Shown: piece by piece, positions 45,194-54,090 of the stretch
Layout: each line of letters begins with the position of its first letter
Position numbering within the stretch: position 1 is the first letter of the stretch
Assembly: GCA_944385925.1 (NCBI GenBank)
Contig: CALWZE010000002.1
Location: forward strand, 1 to 64,000
Source of the DNA: an uncultured Clostridia bacterium
GTDB lineage: Bacteria; Bacillota; Clostridia; Oscillospirales; Ruminococcaceae
DNA: 64,000 bases
Direction of reading: 5' to 3'
Position numbers and translations under genes: made by a program
The notes under the pieces: generated by a model
The model's database searches: none
Seen by the model: the letters and a program-made list of their open reading frames with translations, nothing else
Told to the model about the DNA's origin: nothing

Positions 45194-46066
45194 ATGAAAG
45201 CTGCTCTGGTTTTGGAGGGCGGCGCAATGCGCTCCCTGTTTACATCCGGCGTGCTGGATGTTTTGATGGAAAACAAGATCGAATTCCCCTATGTGATCGG
45301 TGTATCTGCCGGCGCGCTGACCGGCGTCAACTATATTTCCAAAGATATCGGGAGAACCGCGCGAATCAACATCGGCTTTGCGGACGACAGCCGTTATGTC
45401 GGCGTGGGAAATCTGCTGAAAAAGCGCAGTCTTTTTGATTTTGACTTTCTGTTCGGCCGCACCGAAAAAATCGTGCCGATGGATTACGACACCTTTTATC
45501 GTTCCAAACAGCGCTTCGTCGCGGTCGCAACCGATTGTGCGACCGGACGGCCCGTCTATCTCGAAAAGGGAAAAACCGAGGATATCATGAAAGCCGTCCG
45601 GGCGTCCAGCAGCATGCCCCTTCTTGCGCCCGAAGTGCATGTGGACGGCATGGACTGTCTGGACGGCGGGGTTTCCGACCCAATTCCTTTCAAGCAGGCC
45701 ATGCGGGAAGGATATGACAAGGTCGTGCTTGTCCTGACAAGGGATATCAGTTTCCGTGCCGCGCACACCTCATCGGTGCGCTCTTACGCGATCCGCAAAA
45801 CCTTTCGCGGAGAACCAAACTTCGCCCAGCAGCTCGCCACCATGTCTGCCCGGTATAACGAGACGTTGGAAGAGATCCGCAAGCTGGAGTCGGAAGGCAG
45901 CCTTTTTGTAATTCGTCCCGACCGTCCGGTCACCGTCGGCCGCGCTGAACGGGATCCCCAAAAGCTGGAGGCGCTTTACAATGAGGGCCGAGACGTCATG
46001 CAGCGCGAGCTTAAACCGATGAAAAAATATCTCGGGCGCAGTCTCTCCGATCTGTGGCCCTTCTGA
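45194..46066 (+). CDS. Patatin-like phospholipase
   Basis: A 290-residue serine acyl hydrolase with the Ser-Asp dyad. The oxyanion hole is in LVLEGGAMRSLFTSGVLDVL, the nucleophile elbow is VIGVSAGALTG (GxSxG), and the catalytic Asp is in CLDGGVSDPIPF (DGG). There is no signal peptide, so it acts in the cytoplasm or at the inner face of the membrane on phospholipid or lysophospholipid. The start at 45194 (MKAALVLEGG) is preceded by AGGAAAGTGAG and fits the family N-terminus. It is a single gene with its own promoter and terminator. Confidence 0.93.
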   Translation: MKAALVLEGGAMRSLFTSGVLDVLMENKIEFPYVIGVSAGALTGVNYISKDIGRTARINIGFADDSRYVGVGNLLKKRSLFDFDFLFGRTEKIVPMDYDTFYRSKQRFVAVATDCATGRPVYLEKGKTEDIMKAVRASSSMPLLAPEVHVDGMDCLDGGVSDPIPFKQAMREGYDKVVLVLTRDISFRAAHTSSVRSYAIRKTFRGEPNFAQQLATMSARYNETLEEIRKLESEGSLFVIRPDRPVTVGRAERDPQKLEALYNEGRDVMQRELKPMKKYLGRSLSDLWPF

Positions 46067-46285
46067 AGTGTTTCTGCAGCGGAGTCGCGGCCTTATTAGG
46101 CCTTTCGGCTTTGCGTTTTTTCAAAAGATGTTTCAGATTTTCATTAACGCCCGCTGTCCTTGAATAAGCCGCATTGCTTTCCTGCCGCGGTTTTGTTTTT
46201 GGTACGCCCAACCAGACTGCTTTACACCGGAAGGTGGTGAAGGAATTCACGGGGAAATTGCAGCCCCTCTGGCCGTTTTGCCCCT

Positions 46286-46312
46286 CGTCGTCTGTTGACG
46301 ACGCAATTTTTT
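46286..46312 (+). terminator. Probable terminator of the patatin gene
   Basis: Perfect 7-bp stem CGTCGTC / GACGACG with a TGTT loop, followed by CAATTTTTT. It lies 220 bp after the stop; the rest of this 413-bp gap holds no recognisable feature except the next terminator. Confidence 0.65.
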
Positions 46313-46411
46313 CACTGAGTGAATTTCTTCTTTTATATCCCGCAAAGACAATTCCGTCCAAAGCGACCGGATGCGGGGACTTTCATGTACCGGCAAAACT
46401 TTTGCTGAAAT

Positions 46412-46455
46412 ATTAAAAAGCCCGCAGCGTTCGAAAGCGCTGCGGGCTTTTATAT
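46412..46455 (-). terminator. Bidirectional terminator after the M14 gene
   Basis: Perfect 14-bp stem AAAAGCCCGCAGCG / CGCTGCGGGCTTTT; minus-strand transcript ends in TTTTTAATA. Confidence 0.9.
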
Positions 46456-46479
46456 TGCATAAAATTCTCTACATCAGAA

Positions 46480-47556
46480 TCATTCGGCCATTGCCGCGAC
46501 TTCGTCCGCCATTACCAGCCCAATCACATATAAAGGATAAGCCGCGCTGTCGAAATCCGCTTCATCATAGCCCCAATAGCTGCCGATTTCAACCGTCATC
46601 GCAAAGCGTCCGCTGGTTGCGCGGGCATAGTTCTGCAAATAACCCGCAAAACTGTCGGCGTCCTCCACGCCGGCGTCGCCGAATCCGGTCTCCGCTTTGA
46701 TCCGCTGTGCAATTGCGCGATATTCTTCAGTAATCTCGTTGTAGTTATCCTGCCAGTAAATGATCTCCCCATAGCAGTGGAAATCCGCAAGCATCCAGTA
46801 ATCGGTAGAATCCAGCAGCTTGATAACCGCCTGTGTTTCGGGTTCTGAAGCCGCCGACGGACCGGTATAATACCGGGCGCTCGGCACCGTTATCCCGTTA
46901 TAATTGCTCCAAAGCAGCGGGAAATTCCGGTTAAGGTCCACCCCGTTTGCATTGGCCTTCCAGCCATAATATCCCGTGCCCTGCATTGCCATGGCGCGCA
47001 CAGCCTGCGGATCTGCCGCCGCATCCGGCCCGTTCTGCGCAATATTGACGCCGTCGGGGTTCAGCATCGGCGCAACCACCAGCGTCACCTGATCCAAAAG
47101 CGCGCGATAACTATAGCCGGAATACTGCTCGTCCATCGCATAGCCGTAAGCGTACCGGTCCACAAGATACATCAGAAAATCCGCCGCAAAATACTCGCAT
47201 CCATGTATTGCGCCTGTCAGAATAATTTCCCTTTCTCCGGTGCCAAGCCGCAGGCAGAGCAGCTGGCGGCCCTCTGCGGAATAGCCAAAGACCGTCTTCT
47301 CAATCAGGCCGGGATACATCGCCGCAAGCTCGTCCGCGTCCTTAAGCATCTGCTCATAAGTATAGGTAACATACGGGTCAACGACATATGCCGCGTTTTC
47401 AAAACTGAGGGTCTGCGTTTCGGTTTCGCTCTGCTCGTCAGTCTGTGCCGCGTGCACGCTTTGCCGAACCGCAGATATGCCCGTCCATACAATTACGCCC
47501 AGACAGAGCGCCGCAATCAACATGAGTTTCCTTTTGCTTTTGCTGTTTCCCTTCAT
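46480..47556 (-). CDS. M14 family zinc carboxypeptidase (secreted or membrane-anchored)
   Basis: A 358-residue peptidase with an N-terminal signal anchor (KLMLIAALCLGVIVWTGISA). The zinc site HxxE is in LTGAIHGCEYFAADF and the third ligand is in MLADFHCYGEIIYW. Substrate-binding Asn-Arg is in NGVDLNRNFPLLW, and the catalytic Glu is in AMTVEIGSYWGYD. This is typical of bacterial gamma-D-glutamyl-diamino-acid peptidases and related enzymes that trim peptidoglycan peptides. I choose ATG 47556 (MKGNSKSKRK), with AAAGGA 8 nt upstream. It is a single gene with its own terminator. Confidence 0.9.
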   Translation of the reverse strand: MKGNSKSKRKLMLIAALCLGVIVWTGISAVRQSVHAAQTDEQSETETQTLSFENAAYVVDPYVTYTYEQMLKDADELAAMYPGLIEKTVFGYSAEGRQLLCLRLGTGEREIILTGAIHGCEYFAADFLMYLVDRYAYGYAMDEQYSGYSYRALLDQVTLVVAPMLNPDGVNIAQNGPDAAADPQAVRAMAMQGTGYYGWKANANGVDLNRNFPLLWSNYNGITVPSARYYTGPSAASEPETQAVIKLLDSTDYWMLADFHCYGEIIYWQDNYNEITEEYRAIAQRIKAETGFGDAGVEDADSFAGYLQNYARATSGRFAMTVEIGSYWGYDEADFDSAAYPLYVIGLVMADEVAAMAE

Positions 47557-47934
47557 TCCCGGTGTCCTTTCATCCATTCGCTACTGTTGCATTATCGCTG
47601 TCGAATGTGAAGAACATGTGTCGATTTACTCAGTTTTTTCTGAGCGATCATTTGCGCATCGGGAAATGAAGGCAGGTAAAGCCGGCTGTTTCTCTTTCCG
47701 GATTTAATCGAATCGATGGCTTAAACATGTACGGTTGAGTTTACATCAAAAAGGCGTCAAGCCCGCAAAGAGCGTCCCTGACGGACGGACCAGGCATCCG
47801 CTGCTGCCGATGGAACCGGTTTCGGGTATTCGCAAAGCATTGTGTAAGCGGCTTACTTACAGGCAAATTTCATACATCGCCAAGCCCACCCACCCGCTCG
47901 CTTTTCTTTTTCCGGTCCGCGTCGAGGCTTTTTT
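47557..47934. other. Intergenic region between the M14 and membrane-XRE genes
   Basis: 378 bp. No gene, clear promoter or terminator was recognised. Confidence 0.35.
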
Positions 47935-48660
47935 TCAGATGCCGCGCGCTCTTTTGTGTTCTTTGGGTACGCGGGATTTTTGGGAAGCCGCACCCAGAAA
48001 GGCAAGCGCGGCTGCCGCGCCGGGCAGGAAAGGATACCGCACAGCAAACCACAGCGCCTGCTGGAAAATCCACGAGCCGTTCAGAAGGCCGGACAGGAAT
48101 TCCGCCGCAAGCCACAGCAGGATCAGCGCCGCAGCGGCCCCGCAGCCGATGCGCAGTCCCCGCGGCAGGTTTATCCTCACGCCCATTTGAATCAGGCTCC
48201 CCACGCACATCACAGCGGTCAGCCAGAAGAGGATTGGGCGCAGCATCTGGTAAATCAGCAGAGCCTGCGCGGCTGAATCATTTATATCCAGCTTTATTCC
48301 AAAGACACTCGCCTGCGCCCTGAAATAGGCGGCTTGCATATCTATGCGGATCATCAGCAGGGCCAGGACGGCAGCGGACCAAATTGCAGCGCGCAGAAGC
48401 GCATTTTTCCGTTCCTGTGGCCGGACGGCGTTTTCCGGCACGCAGCCTGCCCCGCCTTCCGGGCCTTGCCCGATTACCGAACAGACCGGTACGCCATACA
48501 GCTCACACAGCTTTCCCAGACTGTCCAGATCCGGCTCGGTCTTTCCGGTTTCCCAGTTAGACACCGTCTGCCGTGTGATAAACAGCCGCTCAGCGACCTC
48601 GCTTTGGGTGAATCCTTTCTGTTCCCGCAGTTTTCTCAATTGGTCATATAGTGTGTACAT
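47935..48660 (-). CDS. XRE regulator fused to a membrane domain
   Basis: A 241-residue protein. Residues 1-65 are a Cro/CI-type helix-turn-helix (LYDQLRKLREQKGFTQSEVA, FITRQTVSNWETGKTEPDLD, SLGKLCELYGVPV). After a short linker there are four or five hydrophobic helices (about 95-115, 140-165, 172-195, 205-230). The organisation is common in Clostridia, where the membrane part may tether or gate the regulator. GGAGGTGAACGGAGA precedes ATG 48660; a longer frame to 48714 is ignored. The ligand and the targets are unknown. Confidence 0.88.
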   Translation of the reverse strand: MYTLYDQLRKLREQKGFTQSEVAERLFITRQTVSNWETGKTEPDLDSLGKLCELYGVPVCSVIGQGPEGGAGCVPENAVRPQERKNALLRAAIWSAAVLALLMIRIDMQAAYFRAQASVFGIKLDINDSAAQALLIYQMLRPILFWLTAVMCVGSLIQMGVRINLPRGLRIGCGAAAALILLWLAAEFLSGLLNGSWIFQQALWFAVRYPFLPGAAAALAFLGAASQKSRVPKEHKRARGI

Positions 48661-48677
48661 TCTCCGTTCACCTCCGG

Positions 48678-48704
48678 TTTCAGTATAGTGTCCAGCGTCT
48701 GAAA
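48678..48704. promoter_or_regulatory. Possible operator over the membrane-XRE promoter
   Basis: TTTCAG and CTGAAA form a 6-bp inverted repeat with a 15-bp centre containing a TATACT -10-like box on the minus strand (48687-48682). No good -35 box is present. Suggestive of autoregulation. Confidence 0.4.
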
Positions 48705-49174
48705 ACACACGCAAAGTTTCGTTGCCCGGGGGATGTTTTCCAGAATTTACAGAATCTCCGACACTTTTCTGCCTCGCTTGGCTCCTTTAATAACCACCGA
48801 AGCGCTTTCGCACCTCCTTGTCCGAATACACAAGCCGGTTACTTTCATTCCATCGTTATCCCGGCTTCTTAAAAAAGACGCAGGAAAGCTGTTGCAACTG
48901 AAATTCAATCGCTTTAAGCCTCATCTGCCCAACTATCCGGGAGATAATTTAAAAGAAAAAGCCCCGGCAGGCTGGCCGGGGTTAAAAGAAATCGCAAGCA
49001 GCGGGACCGCTTCTCCCGCCCTTACAGCAAGCGGCAGTATTTTTACAACCGCTTAAAACAGCAAAAAGCGAATTCAGCTGTCTTACTGAATATTCTTCCG
49101 GCGGATTATCAAAAACTATTTTCTTTATCTGCCGGCTGAGTGAAACTCTTTATGGGACTTTTATAACGTCCGTA
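48705..49174. other. Intergenic region between the membrane-XRE and gltS genes
   Basis: About 470 bp holding only the gltS terminator near 48951-48981. A 107-codon plus-strand frame (48733-49056) has no ribosome site. Confidence 0.4.
48951..48981 (-). terminator. Probable terminator of gltS
   Basis: Perfect 7-bp stem CCCCGGC / GCCGGGG with a 6-nt loop; minus-strand transcript continues CTTTTTCTTTT. It lies about 195 bp after the gltS stop. Confidence 0.7.
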
Positions 49175-50566
49175 TTATTTTTTCTTTTCTTTGGGTCTCT
49201 TTTTGCCGCAAATGATCAGCATAAGCGCCGCCAGATAAACGACCAGAAGGCCCAGCACAAGGAAGGTCATCTCCGCCGACTGCGGTGCAATGCCAATCAA
49301 AAGCAGCATGGGTGCGCCAAACAGGATGGCAAAACTGCTGCCGGTCACCAGATTGTTGGCCGCCGGCGTCTTGAACTGCGGATCGATCTCCCGCAGCAGG
49401 AGGATGCCGGAACTGATTGTGCCGGTGAGCATGCCATACATGGAAACAAAGCCCTCGTAGTAGTAGTCCGGATACACTTTCTTACAGACATACTGCAAAT
49501 GGAACAGGGTCGTCACAGCCCCCGCCACGCACATCAGCAGGAACGGCAGCCAGAGTCCGGACAGATCCGCAATGTCAATCGAGGCGATTCCCGCAACGAT
49601 CATTACGTCAAACGCAAGGCCGGAAATACGGCTGAGCAGATAATTGTTCTGATATTGCCGGGTCATGAGATGGGTCCGGCGCAGCGTATTGATAATGGAA
49701 CGCACCGCGATCGCCAGCGCGGAGCCGACAATAAAGTTGAATCCCCAGATCAGCGGATTGACTGTGTTCGCAAGCCCCGGAAGGGTTGCGGTGAACAGAG
49801 AAGTGAGTCCCCAGGTCACCAGATAGGTCAGGAAATAAACAATTACAACCAGCGCAACCTGTACCGACAGTTTGTCAACCGACTCGCTGATCGGTATCTC
49901 GTTTTTGTCCTGGAAGGTGTCAACCGTGACCGAGCCGGATACTTCCGGTGTCTTTTCCGCAGGCTTGAAGCCTTTTTTGCGCGCTATTACATTGACATAA
50001 ATTACGCCGACGATGCAGGCGCAAAGATAACCGGCCGCCGCAATGGAGAGGCCGAAAGACCGTCCGCCCGCAAATCCCAGCGCCTCAAACGAGGTGCCGA
50101 CGTTATTCGCCTGTCCGGGTCCCTGACCAAATCCCATCGGCAGCAGGATGCCGGACGCTTTAAACAGATCGGGCATAATTGTGTACGCCAGCCCCAGCGA
50201 AATCACCAGGCCGAAAAAGCCCTGAACCAGGTAGGTGCTGACGATCAGCGCGCCGCTTTTCAGACCGACCAGCCCGCCGCTTTGTGCCTTTTGCTCGGCG
50301 GCGGGAATTCGCAGCGACATGGCTATAAAGCCGAGCGCGATACCGTGATAGGTGATCATTTCCAGAAATTCCGCGCTCATTTCCAGCCACCCCACCGAGC
50401 GCAGCAGAAGCAGAATAAAGCCCGCAAGAACCGCGGTGGGGATCATTGCGTTTCGTATAAACGGAAGTTTGCGCCGCAGAACATTGGAAAATACAACTGC
50501 GCAGGCAATAATTCCGAACTGTATCACGCCATTCCACAGCGCAGTATTAGCAGCCGAGTATTCCAT
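49175..50566 (-). CDS. gltS: Sodium/glutamate symporter family protein
   Basis: A 463-residue membrane transporter of the GltS (ESS) family, which imports glutamate with sodium. About ten to twelve helices in two inverted repeats are present, with the family signature GILLPMGFGQGPGQANNVG in the first repeat and YEGFVSMYGMLTGTISSGIL in the second. It is longer than E. coli GltS because of a cytosolic loop (about 205-235) and extra terminal residues. GGGAGAAAG precedes the ATG. It lies 44 bp downstream of the acyltransferase gene on the same strand and may be cotranscribed with it. Substrate specificity within ESS is not certain. Confidence 0.88.
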   Translation of the reverse strand: MEYSAANTALWNGVIQFGIIACAVVFSNVLRRKLPFIRNAMIPTAVLAGFILLLLRSVGWLEMSAEFLEMITYHGIALGFIAMSLRIPAAEQKAQSGGLVGLKSGALIVSTYLVQGFFGLVISLGLAYTIMPDLFKASGILLPMGFGQGPGQANNVGTSFEALGFAGGRSFGLSIAAAGYLCACIVGVIYVNVIARKKGFKPAEKTPEVSGSVTVDTFQDKNEIPISESVDKLSVQVALVVIVYFLTYLVTWGLTSLFTATLPGLANTVNPLIWGFNFIVGSALAIAVRSIINTLRRTHLMTRQYQNNYLLSRISGLAFDVMIVAGIASIDIADLSGLWLPFLLMCVAGAVTTLFHLQYVCKKVYPDYYYEGFVSMYGMLTGTISSGILLLREIDPQFKTPAANNLVTGSSFAILFGAPMLLLIGIAPQSAEMTFLVLGLLVVYLAALMLIICGKKRPKEKKK

Positions 50567-50610
50567 CTTTCTCCCTCCTCTTGTTAACTATCCTTGTTAA
50601 ATGCTTTTAT

Positions 50611-51789
50611 TTATTTTTCAGACGTTGTTTCCGTCTTGGCCTGATTTTTGGACCATTCATAGGCATATTCGTATTTCAGAGCCGAAAACCGTTTGCTGCC
50701 GCTGATTTCCCAATGCTCGCCGGCAACGGAAAAAACGAGATGGTTTCGCCCGTAAACAGACAGTCCTGTAAGATGTGCAAAGGGAAAAACATGTTCCGCG
50801 ATTTCCATTCTGTCGGCATACAAAGTGAGATTGCCCTCAAAGCGTTCCATCTCCTGGTGTTTTGCACCAAAATGGCTCAGCACAGTTTGCGGGTCAGCAC
50901 ATATCGGCTCAGATGGGCCGGCGTTTTGCATCTGCTTTTCCAGCGCCTCCCGCTGCCAGGCATCCCATTCGGTTATCGTATCATATGGGGCATGCTGCAG
51001 CATGCCGGTTTCCGTATAAACCGCGTGCATTCCGCATTCACAGACAAACTCACTGCCGCGGCTGGTCAGGGTGCCGATCCGGCCGCATACCGGACAGGCA
51101 AACAGGGTGGATTCAAGATATTCCGCCAGCCGGCTTCCTTTATAGCGGATCGGGTTCTCCGCCTGCCTTGCATAAGCGTCCTCAAAGAGATCGCGATGGA
51201 GCATAGCGTCAATCTCTTCCAGTCTCATCTTTCGGATGTCCTGCGGTTCATAAACGCCTACGCGCACAATTTTCATCTTTCCGCGGCGTGGCTTGGCGCT
51301 CCACCGGGGCGAGGTGAAATAACCGCCCTCCAAGCGCAGCGTCACAATCCGGCTGCCTGCACTGCGCACCAGCTTTGCGGTTGAAGGGTGAATCTCTCTG
51401 GTCAGTCCATTAAACGAGCGATTTCCCTCCGCAAAAATGCAGACATTGTGCCCTTTGCGCAGATGCCGCAAAATCGCCATCGCCGCGCCGCTTTCCACAC
51501 TGCCCTTTGTGCGCGGAATCGGCGCAAAATAGCGTTCCAGCAATCTCGAAGCAATGCCCGCACGAAAAATATGCTCGCTCGCCACATAGTACATCTGATG
51601 ATGCATGGCCACGCCAACCAAAAGCGGATCAAGGTTCAGGTTATGGTTGGCCAGTACCAGATAGGGACCTTCGATATCCCGGCAGTCCTCCACTTCCAGG
51701 TTAAAAATCCATTTAATAAGCGGGGACAATAACCAGAGAAAAAACGCAAAGGTGCGCAGATGCCTGCGTCTGGCCTTTTCGTTCTGCAT
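50611..51789 (-). CDS. PlsC-like acyltransferase with zinc ribbon and PH-like C-terminus
   Basis: A 392-residue protein. Residues about 15-240 are a 1-acylglycerol-phosphate acyltransferase domain, with the H-x4-D motif in VLANHNLNLDPLLVGVAMHH and the acceptor motif FAEGNRSFNGLTREI. A zinc ribbon follows at about 245-265 (CPVCGRIGTLTSRG, FVCECG). The C-terminal 120 residues resemble a PH-like beta domain (EGNLTLYADRMEIAEHVFPF). The plain PlsC enzyme has only the first part. The extra modules may target the protein to a membrane or partner. GGAGGAG precedes the ATG. Confidence 0.83.
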   Translation of the reverse strand: MQNEKARRRHLRTFAFFLWLLSPLIKWIFNLEVEDCRDIEGPYLVLANHNLNLDPLLVGVAMHHQMYYVASEHIFRAGIASRLLERYFAPIPRTKGSVESGAAMAILRHLRKGHNVCIFAEGNRSFNGLTREIHPSTAKLVRSAGSRIVTLRLEGGYFTSPRWSAKPRRGKMKIVRVGVYEPQDIRKMRLEEIDAMLHRDLFEDAYARQAENPIRYKGSRLAEYLESTLFACPVCGRIGTLTSRGSEFVCECGMHAVYTETGMLQHAPYDTITEWDAWQREALEKQMQNAGPSEPICADPQTVLSHFGAKHQEMERFEGNLTLYADRMEIAEHVFPFAHLTGLSVYGRNHLVFSVAGEHWEISGSKRFSALKYEYAYEWSKNQAKTETTSEK

Positions 51790-52213
51790 GAAATATTACT
51801 CCTCCAAAAACAGATTCCGTATCAGTTTACAACAAAATTACTGCGCGACACAAGCAGACAAGGTGAAGATTTTGTGAAAAGCGCGTGTCAATTTTTAGAC
51901 ATTTTTCCTGTTTTTCCGGCATGTGGCGGCATTTTGCGCCATATGGCCTGCGACTTCCCGCAAACCGGTGCGGTTCCTCACCCGGTTCTTGCACTGATTT
52001 TAAAGCCTGTCCATGCGCATAAAACCCGTGGTATGCAAAAAGCGCCGCCTTTTTTCCGGCATAAATAGCGGACAAAAACAGCTGCGTTTTCTGCGCATTC
52101 CATCAGAAAACCGCTTTGGCAGAAATGCGTCTTATTAGCCTATACAGCGCACTATCTCTTTTTTGCCACAACAGTCGCTGCCGGCAGCTTGTGCCCGGCT
52201 AAAAAATGCGCAG
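51790..52213. other. Intergenic region upstream of the acyltransferase gene
   Basis: Part of a 464-bp gap. A weak minus-strand promoter (TTGTGT, 18 bp, TAAACT) may lie near 51830-51860. No other feature was recognised; in particular no cobalamin riboswitch. Confidence 0.35.
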
Positions 52214-52244
52214 AAAAAAGGACGCGGCTGTTTCACACGCGTCC
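52214..52244 (-). terminator. Terminator of the corrinoid gene cluster
   Basis: Perfect 7-bp stem GGACGCG / CGCGTCC with an 11-nt loop; minus-strand transcript ends TTTTTTCTG, 10 bp after the HAD stop. Confidence 0.9.
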
Positions 52245-52253
52245 ATACGAAAC

Positions 52254-52877
52254 TTATATCATCTTCAACAGCTGCTGCGGGTTGTCCAGTTTGTGGGTCG
52301 CCTCTACCTTTTGCGGGCAGCGGCATCCCCATACCGCCAGCGCTCCGTCCACACCCGCCGCAGCCGCGCAGCGCATATCATACTCGGTATCTCCAAGATA
52401 AACCGCGTGCTGTGCGTCTGCACCGAGTTTTTCCAGCACCGCAAGCATGGGCTCTGCTTCCGGCTTGTGGCGCAGTGTGTCATCCGCCGTAATAGCTGCG
52501 TCAAATGACCGCAGGCAGGGATAACGCTCCAGCGAATCTTCCCACTCACACCTTCTCTTGGAAGTTACAATGCCCAGCGGAATACCGCGCCTTTTTAATT
52601 CTTCAATCAGCTCCGGAACCCCGTCAAAAGGCTTGCTCGCAGCCGACAGTTCCATAAAATAGCCATCCCAGATCTCCCAGCAATGATCTATATCTGAGAC
52701 GCCAAGCTGCGCAAGACCTGTTTTTCCCGGAACGCCAAGAACAAAGGCAATCTCGTCCTCAGTCTTTTCCCACCCTTCCAGCTCGCGCAAAGTTCTTTGA
52801 AGGGAGTGAAGAATCGCTTTTTCGGTATCGATGATCGTGCCGTCAATGTCAAAAATTACCGCTTTATAAGGCTGCAT
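52254..52877 (-). CDS. HAD-superfamily phosphatase of the phosphoglycolate phosphatase type
   Basis: A 207-residue HAD IA hydrolase: motif I KAVIFDIDGTIIDTEKAI, motif II IVTSKRR, motif III/IV HAVYLGDTEYDMRCAAAAGV. A small helical cap lies between motifs I and II. Family members act on phosphoglycolate, phosphosugars or pyrophosphate. ATG 52877 follows GGAGG; the frame extends 5 codons further. It is the last gene of the corrinoid cluster, 15 bp after the second corrinoid protein. The link to methyl metabolism is not obvious; it may be a passenger or a metabolite-repair enzyme. Confidence 0.88.
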   Translation of the reverse strand: MQPYKAVIFDIDGTIIDTEKAILHSLQRTLRELEGWEKTEDEIAFVLGVPGKTGLAQLGVSDIDHCWEIWDGYFMELSAASKPFDGVPELIEELKRRGIPLGIVTSKRRCEWEDSLERYPCLRSFDAAITADDTLRHKPEAEPMLAVLEKLGADAQHAVYLGDTEYDMRCAAAAGVDGALAVWGCRCPQKVEATHKLDNPQQLLKMI

Positions 52878-52892
52878 GCCATCCTCCGCCAT

Positions 52893-53534
52893 TTAAATAT
52901 CAATTACAAAAGCTTTCGCGGTCTGCGCTGCATCCACCGCGTTTTCCGTATAAGCGTCCGCTCCGATTTCATCCGCAAACTCCTGCGTAACCGGCGCACC
53001 GCCCACCATAATCTTAAAATGCGGGCGCTGCTTGGATTTATTCAGCGCACCGACAATCTGCTTCATCTCCACCATGGAAGTTGAGAGCAGGGAAGAAATG
53101 CAGACAATCGCTGCATCCGGGTTCTGCTCGACCGCACTCACAAACTTGCGCACCGATACGTCCACACCGATATCGATAACCCGAAACCCAGCGCTGCGCA
53201 GCATCAATCCGACGAGATTTTTTCCCACATCGTGCAGGTCTCCTTCCGCCGTTCCCAGGATGACGGTTCCGCACTGCTGCAGCGCCCCGCTTTCGAAATA
53301 AGGCTGCAAAATGTTCAGTCCCGCACTCATTGCGCGCGCTGCCGACAGAATGCGCGGAATATAAATCTCATTATTTTTGAACTTTTCACCAACCTCGCGG
53401 ATTGCAGGCACCATACCCTCGTTGAGCACCTGCGCCGCACCCGCTCCCTGCGCAAGCGCCTCGCGCACTGCCTTCTCGGTTTGCAGCGGCCGCCCCTCGC
53501 GGATGGAATCCGCAATCGCCTGAAGATTTGCCAT
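52893..53534 (-). CDS. Methyltransferase corrinoid protein (second copy)
   Basis: A 213-residue cobalamin-binding methyl carrier. The N-terminal helical cap (KAVREALAQGAGAAQVLNEG, GEKFKNNEIYIPRILSAARA) covers the corrinoid. The C-terminal Rossmann domain has the lower-ligand motif GDLHDVGKNLVGLMLRSAGF (DxHxxG), a Ser/Thr-rich loop (SSLLSTSM) and MVGGAPVTQEFADEIGADAY. By eye it is about half identical to the corrinoid protein at 55899-56537, so the two are paralogs rather than a recent duplicate. It starts 2 bp after the DUF2284 stop and is translated from GAGGACTGAGC. Confidence 0.95.
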   Translation of the reverse strand: MANLQAIADSIREGRPLQTEKAVREALAQGAGAAQVLNEGMVPAIREVGEKFKNNEIYIPRILSAARAMSAGLNILQPYFESGALQQCGTVILGTAEGDLHDVGKNLVGLMLRSAGFRVIDIGVDVSVRKFVSAVEQNPDAAIVCISSLLSTSMVEMKQIVGALNKSKQRPHFKIMVGGAPVTQEFADEIGADAYTENAVDAAQTAKAFVIDI

Positions 53535-53536
53535 GC

Positions 53537-54085
53537 TCAGTCCTCATCCCGAAACAGAACACAGCTGGTGTAGCAAACTGTGTTCGGTCCATGATTATAT
53601 TCCATGCCGTTTGCCTTGCAGACCTTGTTAACCAGCATGCCGTATGCTTCCATCGAAGACAGCGCCTTATCCGGGAAACGGCAGGGCGCGTCCGGATATG
53701 TGCATTCGGCGCAGCGGGTACAGGTGCCGGACGAGATCGGCAAAACCGCCAGTTTCTTTTCTCTCAGGGACTCGACCAGCGCATAGAAATGCTCTTTGTG
53801 GGTCTGCTCGATCTCTTTCATGCCTTCAAAATCCCAGGAGTCTTCCAGCTGCCCAACCGTCTGTACCAGCACCCCTGTTTGATAGGCCTGCACACGTGCG
53901 CGGCATTCCTCGAGTGTGCCGCATCCCGGCGGACAGGCCCAGCTTTTTCCATACCGATGACAGGCGTTCGAGGCGCACATTTCCCGCACTTCCGGCATCA
54001 GTTCGATTGTAGAAACATCCAGCGGCGCAATTTCGGAAAAACCGGCGTCTGCCGCAGCACGCATAATCTCTTCCATTCTGGTCAT
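53537..54085 (-). CDS. DUF2284 iron-sulfur protein
   Basis: A 182-residue cysteine-rich protein of the DUF2284 predicted metal-binding family. The N-terminal half has CASNACHRYGKSWACPPGCG. The C-terminal half has CTRCAECTYPDAPCRFP, with the CxxCxxC-x5-C spacing of a [4Fe-4S] site, and later cysteines in CYTSCVLF. Family members are frequently found with corrinoid methyltransferase genes, but the role is unknown. I choose ATG 54085 because GGAGG lies 10 nt upstream; a TTG at 54094 overlaps the stop of the preceding gene. It could donate electrons to the corrinoid activator (inference). Confidence 0.87.
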   Translation of the reverse strand: MTRMEEIMRAAADAGFSEIAPLDVSTIELMPEVREMCASNACHRYGKSWACPPGCGTLEECRARVQAYQTGVLVQTVGQLEDSWDFEGMKEIEQTHKEHFYALVESLREKKLAVLPISSGTCTRCAECTYPDAPCRFPDKALSSMEAYGMLVNKVCKANGMEYNHGPNTVCYTSCVLFRDED

Positions 54086-54090
54086 CCGGC

